A DNA stretch of 15,649 nucleotides from Rhodobacter sp. (GTDB taxonomy: Bacteria > Pseudomonadota > Alphaproteobacteria > Rhodobacterales > Rhodobacteraceae): contig PNNE01000270.1 in the NCBI GenBank assembly GCA_013824055.1, positions 1 through 15,649 on the forward strand, in the 5' to 3' direction. Every line of letters starts with the position of its first letter. Position 1 is the stretch's first letter. Positions 1 to 8,019 of this stretch are shown here, piece after piece. The notes under the pieces were generated by a model. It did not search any database, was not told the origin of the DNA, and saw only the letters and a program-made list of their open reading frames with translations. A program made the translations under genes and the position numbers.

Positions 1-1524
1 CGCTCTGTCGTCGCCACCGGCACGCATCTGTCGCACCCCCGCACCGAGGCCGCTGTCCTGAAGGCCCTGACGCTGGCCCGCAAGCACGGGCTGCAGACCG
101 CGCTGGACATCGACTACCGTCCGAACCTCTGGGGTCTGGCTGGCCACGGGATGGGCGAAAGCCGGTTCATCGCAAGCGCCGCCGTCACCGCCAAGCTGCA
201 ATCGACGCTGCACTTCTTCGACCTGATCGTCGGGACGGAAGAGGAGTTCCACATCGCCGGCGGCAGCACCGACACCATCGCCGCCCTGCGCGCCGTCCGC
301 GCGGTCAGCAAGGCCACCCTGGTCTGCAAGCGCGGCCCGATGGGGGCGGTCGCCTTCACCGGCGCGGTCCCCGACAGTCTTGATGACGGCGAGACCGGCC
401 CCGGCTTCCCGATCGAGGTCTTCAACGTCCTTGGCGCTGGCGACGGGTTCATGTCGGGGCTGCTGAAGGGCTGGCTCGACCAGGAGCCCTGGCCCACCGC
501 CCTGAAATACGCCAATGCCTGCGGGGCCTTCGCCGTTTCCCGCCACGGCTGCACCCCGGCCTACCCGTCCTGGGAGGAGTTGCAGTTCTTCCTCAGGCGC
601 GGGGTCGTCGAACCGGCGCTGCGCAAGGACGCCGCGCTGGAACAGATCCATTGGGCGACCAACCGCCGTGATCCGGTCGGGGGGGACTGGTCGGTGATGC
701 GCGTCTTTGCCTTCGACCACCGGATGCAGCTTGAACAGATGGAGGGTGCCACTCCCGCCAGGATCGGCGCGTTCAAGGAGCTGTGCCTGCAAGCCGCCCT
801 CAAGGTCGCGAACGGCCAGCCCGGCTATGGCGTCCTTTGCGACAGCCGCCTTGGCCGCGACGCCCTGTTCCAGGCGGCCGGCACCGGCCTGTGGATCGGG
901 CGGCCCGTCGAATGGCCCGGCTCACGCCCGCTGACGCTGGAACCAGAGCTGGGGCCGGACTTCGGCGGCTTGCAGGAATGGCCGCTGGAGCATGTGGTCA
1001 AGGTCCTGTGCTTTTACCACCCCGAGGATGACGCTGCGACCAGGGCCGCGCAGGAGGACACCGTCCTCCGCCTGTTCCACGCCTGCCGCCGCAACCGGCT
1101 GGAGATGCTGCTGGAGATCATCCCGTCGAAGGTCGGCCCCACCGACGACCAGACCTCTGCGCAGATCATCCAGCGGTTCTATGACCTTGGCGTCTACCCC
1201 GACTGGTGGAAGCTGGAACCTTTCGCCACCGACGCTGCCTGGGCCAATGCCTGCGCCGCGATCACCAGGAACGACCCGCATGTCAGGGGCGTCGTGGTGC
1301 TGGGTCTTGACGCCAGCGAAGCCGACCTTGCGGCATCCTTGACCCTTGCGGCCAGGCAGCCGCTGGTGAAAGGCTTCGCCATCGGCCGCACGATCTTTGG
1401 CGACGCCGCGCGCGGCTGGCTGAAGGGCGGGCTGACCGATGCCGCCGCCGTCGACATGATGTCCGACCGTTACGCCCGCCTTGCCAATCTGTGGGACAAG
1501 GCCCGCGAGGGAGCAAGCAAATGA
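1..1524 (+). CDS. iolC: Bifunctional 5-dehydro-2-deoxygluconokinase / DUF2090 aldolase (IolC fusion), 5' end missing
   Basis: The open frame runs from base 1, so the N-terminus lies outside the window; 507 codons are visible, where fused IolC proteins are usually about 630-650 aa. The first part is a PfkB/ribokinase-fold sugar kinase: TGTHLSHP and DIDYRPNLWG at codons 7-43, then the PfkB C-terminal signature FNVLGAGDGF at bases 421-450, whose Asp (442-444) is the expected catalytic base. The second part, from about base 690 (VMRVFAFDHRMQLEQM), matches the DUF2090 domain, the aldolase module of these fusions. The kinase phosphorylates 2-deoxy-5-keto-D-gluconate; the aldolase domain is thought to cleave the phosphate to DHAP and malonate semialdehyde. 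The stop overlaps the iolD start (ATGA), so the two are probably translationally coupled. Recognition is by motif and by the neighbouring iolDEB genes; I am confident of the family. Confidence 0.95.
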   Translation, partial: RSVVATGTHLSHPRTEAAVLKALTLARKHGLQTALDIDYRPNLWGLAGHGMGESRFIASAAVTAKLQSTLHFFDLIVGTEEEFHIAGGSTDTIAALRAVRAVSKATLVCKRGPMGAVAFTGAVPDSLDDGETGPGFPIEVFNVLGAGDGFMSGLLKGWLDQEPWPTALKYANACGAFAVSRHGCTPAYPSWEELQFFLRRGVVEPALRKDAALEQIHWATNRRDPVGGDWSVMRVFAFDHRMQLEQMEGATPARIGAFKELCLQAALKVANGQPGYGVLCDSRLGRDALFQAAGTGLWIGRPVEWPGSRPLTLEPELGPDFGGLQEWPLEHVVKVLCFYHPEDDAATRAAQEDTVLRLFHACRRNRLEMLLEIIPSKVGPTDDQTSAQIIQRFYDLGVYPDWWKLEPFATDAAWANACAAITRNDPHVRGVVVLGLDASEADLAASLTLAARQPLVKGFAIGRTIFGDAARGWLKGGLTDAAAVDMMSDRYARLANLWDKAREGASK

Positions 1525-3347
1525 CCACGATCCGCCTGACCGCCGCCCAAGCCCTGGTCCGCTGGCTGTCCGTACAGCAGGCCGAGGACGGCGGCCGCTT
1601 CATCGAGGGCGTCTGGGCGATCTTCGGCCACGGCAATGTCGCCGGTCTGGGCGAGGCGCTGCACGCCCACAAGGACCAGCTTCCGACCTGGCGCGGCCAG
1701 AACGAGCAGACGATGGCCCATGCCGCCATCGCCTATGCCAAGGCGCAGCACCGGCGGAAGGCGATGGCGGTGACCTCCTCCATCGGGCCGGGGGCGACCA
1801 ACATGGTGACGGCGGCGGCGCTGGCCCATGTGAACCGGCTGCCCGTCCTGTTCATCCCCGGCGACGTCTTCGCCAACCGCGCGCCGGACCCGGTCCTGCA
1901 GCAGATCGAGGATTTCGACGACGCGACCGTCAGCGCCAACGACTGCTTCCGCCCGGTCGTGCGCTATTTCGACCGCATCAGCCGCCCGGAACACGTCATG
2001 ACCGCCCTGCCCCGCGCCCTGCGCGTCATGACCGACCCGGCCAACTGCGGCCCGGTGTGCCTGGCCTTCTGCCAGGACACGCAGGCCGAGGCCTACGACT
2101 ATCCGGTGGACTTCTTCAAGCCCCGCGTCTGGCACATCCGCCGCCCCGAGCCCGACCAGCGCGAGCTGGAGGCCGCCGTCGCCGCGATCCGGGCCGCGAA
2201 AGCCCCGCTGATCGTCGCGGGGGGCGGCGTGCTTTATTCCGGCGCCGAACAGGTGCTTCTGGACTTCGCCAAGGCGCACAACATCCCCCTCGTCGAAACC
2301 CAGGCCGGGAAGGGCGCGGTGGATTGGGAAGAGCCCTTGCACTTCGGCTCACCCGGCGTGACCGGCACCGGCTGCGGCAACGAGTTGGCGGCCAAGGCCG
2401 ACCTGGTGATCGGCGTCGGCACCCGGTTTCAGGACTTTACCACCGGGTCGTGGACCGTGTTCAGCGCGCCGGACCGGAGGCTCCTGTCGATCAACATTCA
2501 CGGGTTTGACGCGCACAAACGCGCGGCGCAACCGCTGGTATCGGACGCCAGGGTCGCGCTGGAAAAGATCAGCATCGCCCTCGGGCCGCACCGCTTCGCC
2601 GACCCCGATTTCAGCGCCCGCACCAGGTGGTTCCAGACCACCGACGGCCTTTTCGCCGCCCCGAAGGGCAACGAGCTGCCAACCGACGCCCAGGTCATCG
2701 GCGCTGTCGACCGGAACGCCGGGAAGCAAAGCCTGATCATGTGCGCCGCCGGCACCATGCCCGGCGCGCTGCATGTGTTGTGGCGGGCCGCACAAGGCGG
2801 CTATCACATGGAATACGGGTTTTCCTGCATGGGGTACGAAATCGCCGGCGCGATGGGCATCAAGATGGCGCTGCCTGACCGCGACGTGATCTGCATGGTC
2901 GGCGACGGCAGCTACATGATGGCCAACAGCGAGCTTGCGACGGCGGTGATGATGGGCATCCCCTTCACCGTGGTCCTGACCGACAACCGGGGCTATGGCT
3001 GCATCAACCGGCTGCAGGCGGCCACGGGAGGCGCTCCGTTCAACAACCTCTTGCGCGACAGCTACCATGTGAACGAGGCGAACCTGGACTTCGTCGCCCA
3101 TGCCCGGTCGATGGGGGCCAATGCGGTGAAAGCCGCCAGCATCGCGGACCTGGAGGCCGAGATGCAGAAGGCGAAGTCGGCGACCATCCCCACGGTGATC
3201 GTGATCGACACCGATCCGCTGCCCGGCACCGGAGCGGGCGGGACATGGTGGGACGTGGCCGTCCCCGAGGTTTCGGACCGGGCCGAAGTGAACCAGGCGC
3301 GCAAGGCCTACGAAGCGGGCACCAGGGCGCGGTGGCTTCTCAACTGA
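1521..3347 (+). CDS. iolD: 3D-(3,5/4)-trihydroxycyclohexane-1,2-dione hydrolase (ThDP enzyme)
   Basis: 608 aa from the ATG that overlaps the iolC stop by 4 bases. This start is preferred over an in-frame ATG at 1491 because GAGGGAG (1507-1513) lies 7 bases before it. It hydrolyses the cyclic dione made by IolE to 5-deoxy-D-glucuronate in the cytoplasm. The three-domain thiamine-diphosphate layout is visible. The N-terminal PYR domain has the activating Glu62 in WRGQNEQTMAHAA, followed by SSIGPGATNMV (about 86-96). The central domain has IVAGGGVLYSG (231-241). The C-terminal PP domain carries the ThDP/Mg motif GDGSYMMANSE at 461-471, closing with TDN at 487-489. The C-terminus GAGGTWWDVAVPEVS is typical of IolD. 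Length is normal for the family and all key residues are present. Second gene of the visible iolCDEB run. Confidence 0.96.
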   Translation: MTTIRLTAAQALVRWLSVQQAEDGGRFIEGVWAIFGHGNVAGLGEALHAHKDQLPTWRGQNEQTMAHAAIAYAKAQHRRKAMAVTSSIGPGATNMVTAAALAHVNRLPVLFIPGDVFANRAPDPVLQQIEDFDDATVSANDCFRPVVRYFDRISRPEHVMTALPRALRVMTDPANCGPVCLAFCQDTQAEAYDYPVDFFKPRVWHIRRPEPDQRELEAAVAAIRAAKAPLIVAGGGVLYSGAEQVLLDFAKAHNIPLVETQAGKGAVDWEEPLHFGSPGVTGTGCGNELAAKADLVIGVGTRFQDFTTGSWTVFSAPDRRLLSINIHGFDAHKRAAQPLVSDARVALEKISIALGPHRFADPDFSARTRWFQTTDGLFAAPKGNELPTDAQVIGAVDRNAGKQSLIMCAAGTMPGALHVLWRAAQGGYHMEYGFSCMGYEIAGAMGIKMALPDRDVICMVGDGSYMMANSELATAVMMGIPFTVVLTDNRGYGCINRLQAATGGAPFNNLLRDSYHVNEANLDFVAHARSMGANAVKAASIADLEAEMQKAKSATIPTVIVIDTDPLPGTGAGGTWWDVAVPEVSDRAEVNQARKAYEAGTRARWLLN

Positions 3348-3378
3348 GGCCGCACTCTACTCAACCAAGGACGAAGAC

Positions 3379-4290
3379 ATGAGCGTGAAGATCGGGATCT
3401 CTCCCATTTCCTGGCAGAACGACGACCTGCCGGACCTGACCGCCGCCTACACGATGGAGCAGGCCCTGCGCGAGGCGCGTGAGATCGGCTATACCGGCGT
3501 CGAACGGGGCCGCCGGATGCCGTCGGACACCGAAGGGCTGCGGCGCTACCTTACCGCGAACGGACTTTTCCTTTGCGGTGGCTGGTGTTCCGGCAATCTC
3601 CTCATCAATGATGTGAAGACCGAGATCGAGGCCGTCCGCAGCCAGGTCGAACTGTTCGTGGCGCTTGGTGCTCCCTGCATCGTCTATGCGGAATGTTCGA
3701 ACACCGTGCAGGGCAACATCGCGGTGCCGGTGAACAACCGCCCGGAATTCGCGGCGGCTGACGTCCGGGCCTATGGCGCAAAGCTGTCAGAGCTGGCGAA
3801 GTGGATGGCGGATCAGGGGATGCCTCTGGCCTATCACCACCACATGGGCTCGTTCATCGAAAGCGAAGACGACGTGAACGCGCTGATGGAAGGCTCCACC
3901 CCGGAAGTGAAGCTCTTGTTCGACACCGGGCACCTCTTGTTCGGCGGGGCCGACGTGATGCGGGTGCTGAACACCTGGGCCGACCGGGTTCACCACGTCC
4001 ACTTCAAGGACATCCGGCCCCAGGTGGTGCAGGAGGTGCGGCAGAACAACCGCAGCTTCCTTGACGCCGTGATCGCCGGGGCCTTCACCGTGCCGGGCGA
4101 CGGTTGCATCGACTTTCAGGCGGTCACCGACAAGCTGCGCGCGATGGACTACAACGGCTGGATCGTGGTCGAGGCCGAGCAGGACCCGGCCAAGGCGCCT
4201 CCGTATGACTATTCGAAGCTGGGCTACGAACATATCCTGAAGGTCTGCGCCAGGGCGGGCCTTCAGATCGACCATTCCCGCCCCTCCTGA
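3379..4290 (+). CDS. iolE: Inosose dehydratase
   Basis: 303 aa, the usual IolE length. It dehydrates scyllo-inosose (2-keto-myo-inositol) to 3D-(3,5/4)-trihydroxycyclohexane-1,2-dione, the IolD substrate. The protein is a xylose-isomerase-like TIM barrel. The start MSVKIGISPISWQNDD is characteristic, and metal-site and active-site strands are seen as AYHHHMGSFIES (151-162), FDTGHLLFGG (181-190), HVHFKDIRP (206-214) and WIVVEAEQDP (261-270). AAGG at 3367-3370 is the ribosome binding site, 8 bases before the ATG. It lies 31 bases after iolD and 10 bases before iolB, so it is part of the same transcript. Confidence is high from motifs and operon position. Confidence 0.96.
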   Translation: MSVKIGISPISWQNDDLPDLTAAYTMEQALREAREIGYTGVERGRRMPSDTEGLRRYLTANGLFLCGGWCSGNLLINDVKTEIEAVRSQVELFVALGAPCIVYAECSNTVQGNIAVPVNNRPEFAAADVRAYGAKLSELAKWMADQGMPLAYHHHMGSFIESEDDVNALMEGSTPEVKLLFDTGHLLFGGADVMRVLNTWADRVHHVHFKDIRPQVVQEVRQNNRSFLDAVIAGAFTVPGDGCIDFQAVTDKLRAMDYNGWIVVEAEQDPAKAPPYDYSKLGYEHILKVCARAGLQIDHSRPS

Positions 4291-4300
4291 AGGAGCCATC

Positions 4301-5107
4301 ATGCCCGACCTTCTCCGCCACCCCACCGGCACCCGCGGCAAGGTGCATGAGATCACCCCCGAAAGCGCGGGCTGGGGTTATGTCGGATTCACGCTGTACC
4401 GGCTGGAGCCGGGCGACGTGGCCGAGGAGATGACGGGCGAGACCGAGGTGATCCTGGTGATCGTCGAGGGCAAGGCAAGGCTTCAGGCCGCAGGGCAGGA
4501 CTGGGGCGAGATGGGCGCGCGGATGGATGTCTTCGAGAAGACCCCGCCGCATTGCCTCTATGTCCCGACCCGCCAAAGCTGGCGGGCCACCGCCACCACC
4601 GCCTGCACCATCGGGGTCTGCAAGGCCCCCGGCCAGGGCACCCACCCGGCGCGGCGGCTGGGGCCGGAGGGGATCACCCTCACCCCGCGCGGACGCGGGA
4701 CCAACACCCGCTACGTCAACAACATCGCGATGGAAGGCCGCGACGTCGCCGACAGCCTGCTGGTGACCGAGGTCTACACTCCGGCCGGGCACTGGTCGTC
4801 ATATCCCAGCCACCGCCATGACGAGGACGACTTTCCGAACATGACCTACCTGGAAGAGACCTATTACATCCGGCTGAACCCCGGTCAGGGCTTCGCCGTC
4901 CAGCGGGTCTATACCGAGGACGGGTCCCTGGACGAGACGATGGCGGTGAAGAACCACGACGTCACGCTGGTCCCCAAGGGCCACCATCCCTGCGGCGCGC
5001 CCTATGGCTACGAGATGTATTATCTGAACGTGATGGCAGGGCCGATCCGCAAGTGGCGGTTCCAGAACGACCCGGACCACGACTGGATCGCCCAGCGCGA
5101 CGCCTGA
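4301..5107 (+). CDS. iolB: 5-deoxy-glucuronate isomerase
   Basis: 268 aa, typical length. It isomerises 5-deoxy-D-glucuronate to 2-deoxy-5-keto-D-gluconate, the IolC substrate, so the visible genes cover consecutive steps of inositol breakdown. The double cupin is evident: an N-terminal half with GYVGFTLYRLEPGD (26-39), and a C-terminal half with WSSYPSHRHDEDDFPN (165-180), YLEETYYIRL (183-192), VTLVPKGHHPCGAPYG (221-236) and YYLNVMAGP (240-248). His171, His173 and Glu185/186 are the likely metal ligands by analogy with the family. A strong AAGGAG (4290-4295) sits 5 bases before the ATG and touches the iolE stop, indicating coupled expression. It is the last gene of the operon here: an inverted repeat begins 19 bases after its stop. 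Confidence 0.96.
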   Translation: MPDLLRHPTGTRGKVHEITPESAGWGYVGFTLYRLEPGDVAEEMTGETEVILVIVEGKARLQAAGQDWGEMGARMDVFEKTPPHCLYVPTRQSWRATATTACTIGVCKAPGQGTHPARRLGPEGITLTPRGRGTNTRYVNNIAMEGRDVADSLLVTEVYTPAGHWSSYPSHRHDEDDFPNMTYLEETYYIRLNPGQGFAVQRVYTEDGSLDETMAVKNHDVTLVPKGHHPCGAPYGYEMYYLNVMAGPIRKWRFQNDPDHDWIAQRDA

Positions 5108-5125
5108 TCCCGAAGCCAGCGGACC

Positions 5126-5197
5126 GCTCGTCGTGCGCCTTCGGCTTCTCCTCGCCGCCAAGGTCCCGCGACGAGAAGCCGAAGGCGCACGAGGAGC
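5126..5197. repeat. Long inverted repeat, 30-bp arms, 12-bp loop
   Basis: The left arm 5126-5155 and right arm 5168-5197 are reverse complements at 28 of 30 positions, with a perfect 20-bp core (5131-5150 with 5173-5192). The two mismatches are C-C (5151/5172) and G-G (5130/5193). Each arm also holds the small palindrome GCCTTCGGC or its complement, so alternative folds exist. It lies between the iolB stop and the surE promoter candidate. There is no T tract after it, so it is not a classical intrinsic terminator; it could stop or stabilise iol mRNA ends, be a Rho-linked roadblock, or be a copy of a dispersed palindromic repeat. The structure is seen directly; its role is inferred. Confidence 0.85.
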
Positions 5198-5220
5198 AGC
5201 CCCGGATGCGCGCCTTTGCC

Positions 5221-5249
5221 TTGAAGCGCCCCTCGGCCTCGTCTAATCA
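5221..5249 (+). promoter_or_regulatory. Candidate sigma70 promoter for surE-pcm
   Basis: TTGAAG (5221-5226) and TAATCA (5244-5249) are separated by 17 bases. Both resemble the -35 and -10 consensus, and the spacing is ideal. A transcript would start near 5256, leaving a leader of about 20 bases that includes the surE ribosome binding site AAGGAA (5262-5267). The position after the inverted repeat suggests surE is transcribed independently of iol. Prediction from sequence only. Confidence 0.5.
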
Positions 5250-5276
5250 GATGCAAGACCGAAGGAACCCCCGAAC

Positions 5277-6062
5277 ATGCGCATCCTGATCACCAATGAC
5301 GACGGCATCAATGCGCCGGGGCTGGAGGTTCTGACCCGGATCGCCACCGAAATTGCCGGCCCCAAGGGCGAGGTCTGGACTGTCGCTCCGGCTTTCGAGC
5401 AGTCAGGCGTCGGGCACTGCATCAGCTATACCCACCCGATGATGATCGCCGAGCTTGGCCCCCGCCGCTTTGCCGCCGAGGGCTCGCCCGCCGACTGCGT
5501 GCTGGCGGCGATCTACGATGTCCTTGACGGGGCCCGGCCGGACCTGGTGCTGTCGGGCGTCAACCGGGGCAACAACGCGGCCGAGAACGTGCTGTATTCC
5601 GGCACCGTCGGCGGGGCGATGGAGGCGGCGCTGCAGGGTGTCCCGGCCATCGCATTGTCGCAGTTCTTCGGCCCGGACAACGCCAGGCTGGTCGATCCCT
5701 TCGACTCCGCCCGGCTGCATGGCGCGGGCGTCGTGCGGGCGCTGCTGGACAGGGGGATCTGGACCACGGGCGACTACCGCTGCTTTTACAACGTGAACTT
5801 CCCGCCCCTTCCCGCCGCCGCCACCAAGGGCATGATGGTGGCCGCGCAAGGCTTTCGCCGCGACACCGCCTTCAGCGTCGAGCCGCATATCTCGCCCTCG
5901 GGCCGCAAGTTCCTTTGGATCAAGGGCGGCCATCAGCACACGCCCACCCTGCCCGGCAGCGATGCGGCGGTGAACCTCGATGGCTATATCTCGATCACGC
6001 CGATGCGCGCCGACCTGACCGCGCATGACCTGCTGGCCGACCTGCAGGCGAGCCTGGCATGA
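5277..6062 (+). CDS. surE: 5'/3'-nucleotidase SurE (acid phosphatase-like survival protein)
   Basis: 261 aa, normal for SurE. The family removes phosphate from nucleoside 5'- and 3'-monophosphates (and often short polyphosphate) in a metal-dependent way in the cytoplasm and is linked to stationary-phase survival. The N-terminal metal motif MRILITNDDGINAPG gives Asp8 and Asp9. VAPAFEQSGVGH (37-48) carries the conserved Ser43, and VLSGVNRGNNAAENVLYSGT (91-110) carries the metal-binding Asn96 and the GTVGGAMEA turn. The C-terminal AVNLDGYISITPM element is also typical. AAGGAA lies 9 bases before the ATG. Its stop overlaps the pcm start (ATGA), the classic surE-pcm pairing. Confidence 0.97.
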   Translation: MRILITNDDGINAPGLEVLTRIATEIAGPKGEVWTVAPAFEQSGVGHCISYTHPMMIAELGPRRFAAEGSPADCVLAAIYDVLDGARPDLVLSGVNRGNNAAENVLYSGTVGGAMEAALQGVPAIALSQFFGPDNARLVDPFDSARLHGAGVVRALLDRGIWTTGDYRCFYNVNFPPLPAAATKGMMVAAQGFRRDTAFSVEPHISPSGRKFLWIKGGHQHTPTLPGSDAAVNLDGYISITPMRADLTAHDLLADLQASLA

Positions 6063-6727
6063 CCCAGGGACCGGAGGACCTTCCCGCCTCCGAGCTTGCC
6101 GAACGCAAGATGCGCTTTCTCTTTGCCCTGCGGTCGCGCGGCGTGACCGACGCCCGCGTCCTGACCGCGATGGAAAGGATCGACCGCGGGCTTTTCGTCC
6201 GCAACGTCTTTGCCGACCGCGCCTACGAGGACATGCCCCTGCCCATCGCCTGCGGCCAGACGATCAGCCAGCCCTCCGTGGTTGGCCTGATGACCCAGGC
6301 ACTGCAGGTAAGCCCGCGCGACACGGTGCTGGAGATCGGGACCGGGTCGGGCTACCAGGCCGCGATCCTGTCGCAGCTGGCGCGGCGGGTCTATACCGTG
6401 GACCGCTACCGCCGCCTGGTCCGTGAAGCGGCCGAGCTGTTCCGCCAGCTTGACCTGGTGAACATCACGCCGATCACGGCCGACGGCTCGCACGGGCTGC
6501 CGGACCAGGCCCCCTTCGACCGGATCATCGTGACGGCGGCGGCCGAGGACCCTCCCGGCCCGCTGCTGGAGCAGCTGAAACCCGGCGGGATCATGGTCGT
6601 TCCGGTGGGCCAGTCCGACGCGGTGCAGGCCCTGATCAAGGTGACGCGCACCCAAAGCGGTTTCGACTACGAAGAACTTCGCCCAGTGCGATTTGTCCCA
6701 CTGGTCGAAGGGCTCGGCTCCGAGTAG
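6059..6727 (+). CDS. pcm: Protein-L-isoaspartate O-methyltransferase
   Basis: 222 aa, full length. It uses S-adenosylmethionine to methylate isoaspartyl residues in aged proteins and so start their repair. The substrate-side motif GQTISQPSVVGLMTQAL (66-82), the SAM-binding motif I VLEIGTGSGYQAAIL (90-104), the acidic end of strand 2 VYTVDRYRRL (111-120), FDRIIVTAAAEDPP (153-166) and the C-terminal RFVPLVEGLG (211-220) are all present. It starts inside the surE stop codon, so it is coupled to surE. A bulged hairpin and then the NlpD-like gene follow. Confidence 0.97.
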   Translation: MTQGPEDLPASELAERKMRFLFALRSRGVTDARVLTAMERIDRGLFVRNVFADRAYEDMPLPIACGQTISQPSVVGLMTQALQVSPRDTVLEIGTGSGYQAAILSQLARRVYTVDRYRRLVREAAELFRQLDLVNITPITADGSHGLPDQAPFDRIIVTAAAEDPPGPLLEQLKPGGIMVVPVGQSDAVQALIKVTRTQSGFDYEELRPVRFVPLVEGLGSE

Positions 6728-6747
6728 TATTCGCGGCAGAAATCGGG

Positions 6748-6765
6748 GGCCCCGGAAACCGGGCC
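6748..6765 (+). other. Hairpin between pcm and the nlpD-like gene
   Basis: CCCGG (6751-6755) and CCGGG (6759-6763) pair around an AAA loop. With one bulged C (6750) the stem extends by two more pairs to 6748-6765. It lies in the 70-base gap between pcm and the next gene and has no T tract, so it may attenuate transcription or protect the mRNA rather than terminate fully. The role is a guess. Confidence 0.4.
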
Positions 6766-6797
6766 AACCCGGACAGGCGATTATCAGGCGGGACCAC

Positions 6798-7964
6798 ATG
6801 GCAAAGACGGGCAGACTTCGCGCAACGCTGGTCATGAGCGCAAGCGCGCTGGCGCTGGCAGGCTGCATGGACACCGGGAACCTTGACTGGGACCTGCGGA
6901 CCGGGCGCGGCGACACCTCGGAAGCGGCGCGCCAGGCCACGGCTGCGGCCCCCTTGCCGGACCAGAACGGCATCATTTCCTACCCCGACTACCAGATGGC
7001 CACCGCCCGGCGCGGCGAAAGCGTTGCCAGCATGGCCGGCCGGCTGGGCATGAACCCCGAAGACCTGGCCCGCACCAACGCGCTGCGCCCGACCGACCCC
7101 CTGCGTGAGGGCGAGATGCTTCTGCTGCCCAGGCGCGTCGCGGCGGCACCGCAGCCGGCGCTCATCGGCGGGTCGAGCCTGCCATCGGGCGGGGGCGTGG
7201 ACATTTCCTCGATCGCCACCACGGCGCTGGACCAGGCCGGGCCGACGCCGGTCGCCAGCTCTCCCGCCGCGTCAAAGCCGGTCTCGGGCCAGCCCCTGAC
7301 CCACCGTGTCGCGCGGGGCGAGACGGCGTTTACCATCGCGCGAACCTACAACGTGTCGGCCAAGGCGCTGGCCGACTGGAACCAGCTGGGCGCGGACATG
7401 GCCGTGCGCGAGGGTCAGACGCTGATCATCCCGATCGCCACCGCTGCCGCGCCGAACCCGGAACCTGTGCCGACCCCGCCAGGCGCGGGCAGCCCAACTC
7501 CCGAACCGCCCTCGGCCAGCAAGCCGCTGCCGGACGAGACGACCGAGGCGGCGGCGACCAGGCCCTCGGCCACGCCGCCCTCGCCCGATCTTGGGGCCGA
7601 AAAGACCACCACGTCGAGGATGGCGATGCCGGTCGCGGGCAAGATCATCCGCGGCTATGACGCGAAGAAGAACCAGGGGATCGCCATTGCCGCCGCAGCA
7701 GGCAGCCCGGTGAAGGCCGCGGATGCGGGCACCGTGACGGTGATCTCGGCGGACACCACCGGCAAGGGCATCGTCATCATCCGCCATGCGGGCGACCTGC
7801 TGACAGTCTATGTCGGGGTGAACGGCCTGGTGGTGAAGAAGGGCGACAAGGTGAAGCGGGGCCAGGAGATCGGCAAGGTCGCGCCCGGCGATCCGGCCTT
7901 CGTGCATTTCGAGGTGCGCAACACCTCGAAGCAAAGCTTCGACCCGGTGGGCTTTCTGCAATAG
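6798..7964 (+). CDS. NlpD-like lipoprotein: two LysM domains and a degenerate LytM/M23 domain
   Basis: 388 aa from the ATG at 6798, chosen over an upstream in-frame ATG at 6693 because it begins a clean lipoprotein signal: MAKTGR, a hydrophobic core, then lipobox LAGC with Cys23. LysM 1 spans about 67-111 (YQMATARRGESVASMAGRLG) and LysM 2 about 168-212 (HRVARGETAFTIARTYNVSA); both should bind peptidoglycan. A Pro/Ala/Thr-rich linker (about 214-265) leads to an M23-like domain (276-388). That domain lacks the catalytic zinc ligands: the HxxxD site reads NQGIAIA, the middle His is replaced in LTVYVGVNG, and HxH reads FVHFEVR. It is therefore probably not a hydrolase but an activator of cell-wall amidases, like E. 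coli NlpD and EnvC. Its place after surE-pcm matches the common surE-pcm-nlpD order. The symbol is left empty because orthology to nlpD is inferred. Confidence 0.88.
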   Translation: MAKTGRLRATLVMSASALALAGCMDTGNLDWDLRTGRGDTSEAARQATAAAPLPDQNGIISYPDYQMATARRGESVASMAGRLGMNPEDLARTNALRPTDPLREGEMLLLPRRVAAAPQPALIGGSSLPSGGGVDISSIATTALDQAGPTPVASSPAASKPVSGQPLTHRVARGETAFTIARTYNVSAKALADWNQLGADMAVREGQTLIIPIATAAAPNPEPVPTPPGAGSPTPEPPSASKPLPDETTEAAATRPSATPPSPDLGAEKTTTSRMAMPVAGKIIRGYDAKKNQGIAIAAAAGSPVKAADAGTVTVISADTTGKGIVIIRHAGDLLTVYVGVNGLVVKKGDKVKRGQEIGKVAPGDPAFVHFEVRNTSKQSFDPVGFLQ

Positions 7965-7994
7965 CAGACGTCTCGACGCGGCAAGGCCTGCACG

Positions 7995-8019
7995 CCTCGG
8001 CCGGGGTCAGTCCCCGAGG
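7995..8019. terminator. Possible GC hairpin between convergent genes
   Basis: CGGGG (8002-8006) and CCCCG (8012-8016) form a short stem with loop TCAGT. An alternative outer pairing is CCTCGG (7995-8000) with CCGAGG (8014-8019). It sits in the 89-base gap where the nlpD-like gene (+) and the CNNM gene (-) converge, where a bidirectional terminator is expected. No T tract on either side, hence low confidence. Confidence 0.3.

Noticed and set aside
1470..2342. 290-residue minus-strand frame over iolD
   Set aside because: Antisense to the conserved ThDP enzyme and low in recognisable content.
5053..5289. A small protein across the iolB-surE gap
   Set aside because: The frame mainly reads the inverted repeat and overlaps the ends of both genes, with no ribosome site; the DNA is better explained as a structured repeat.
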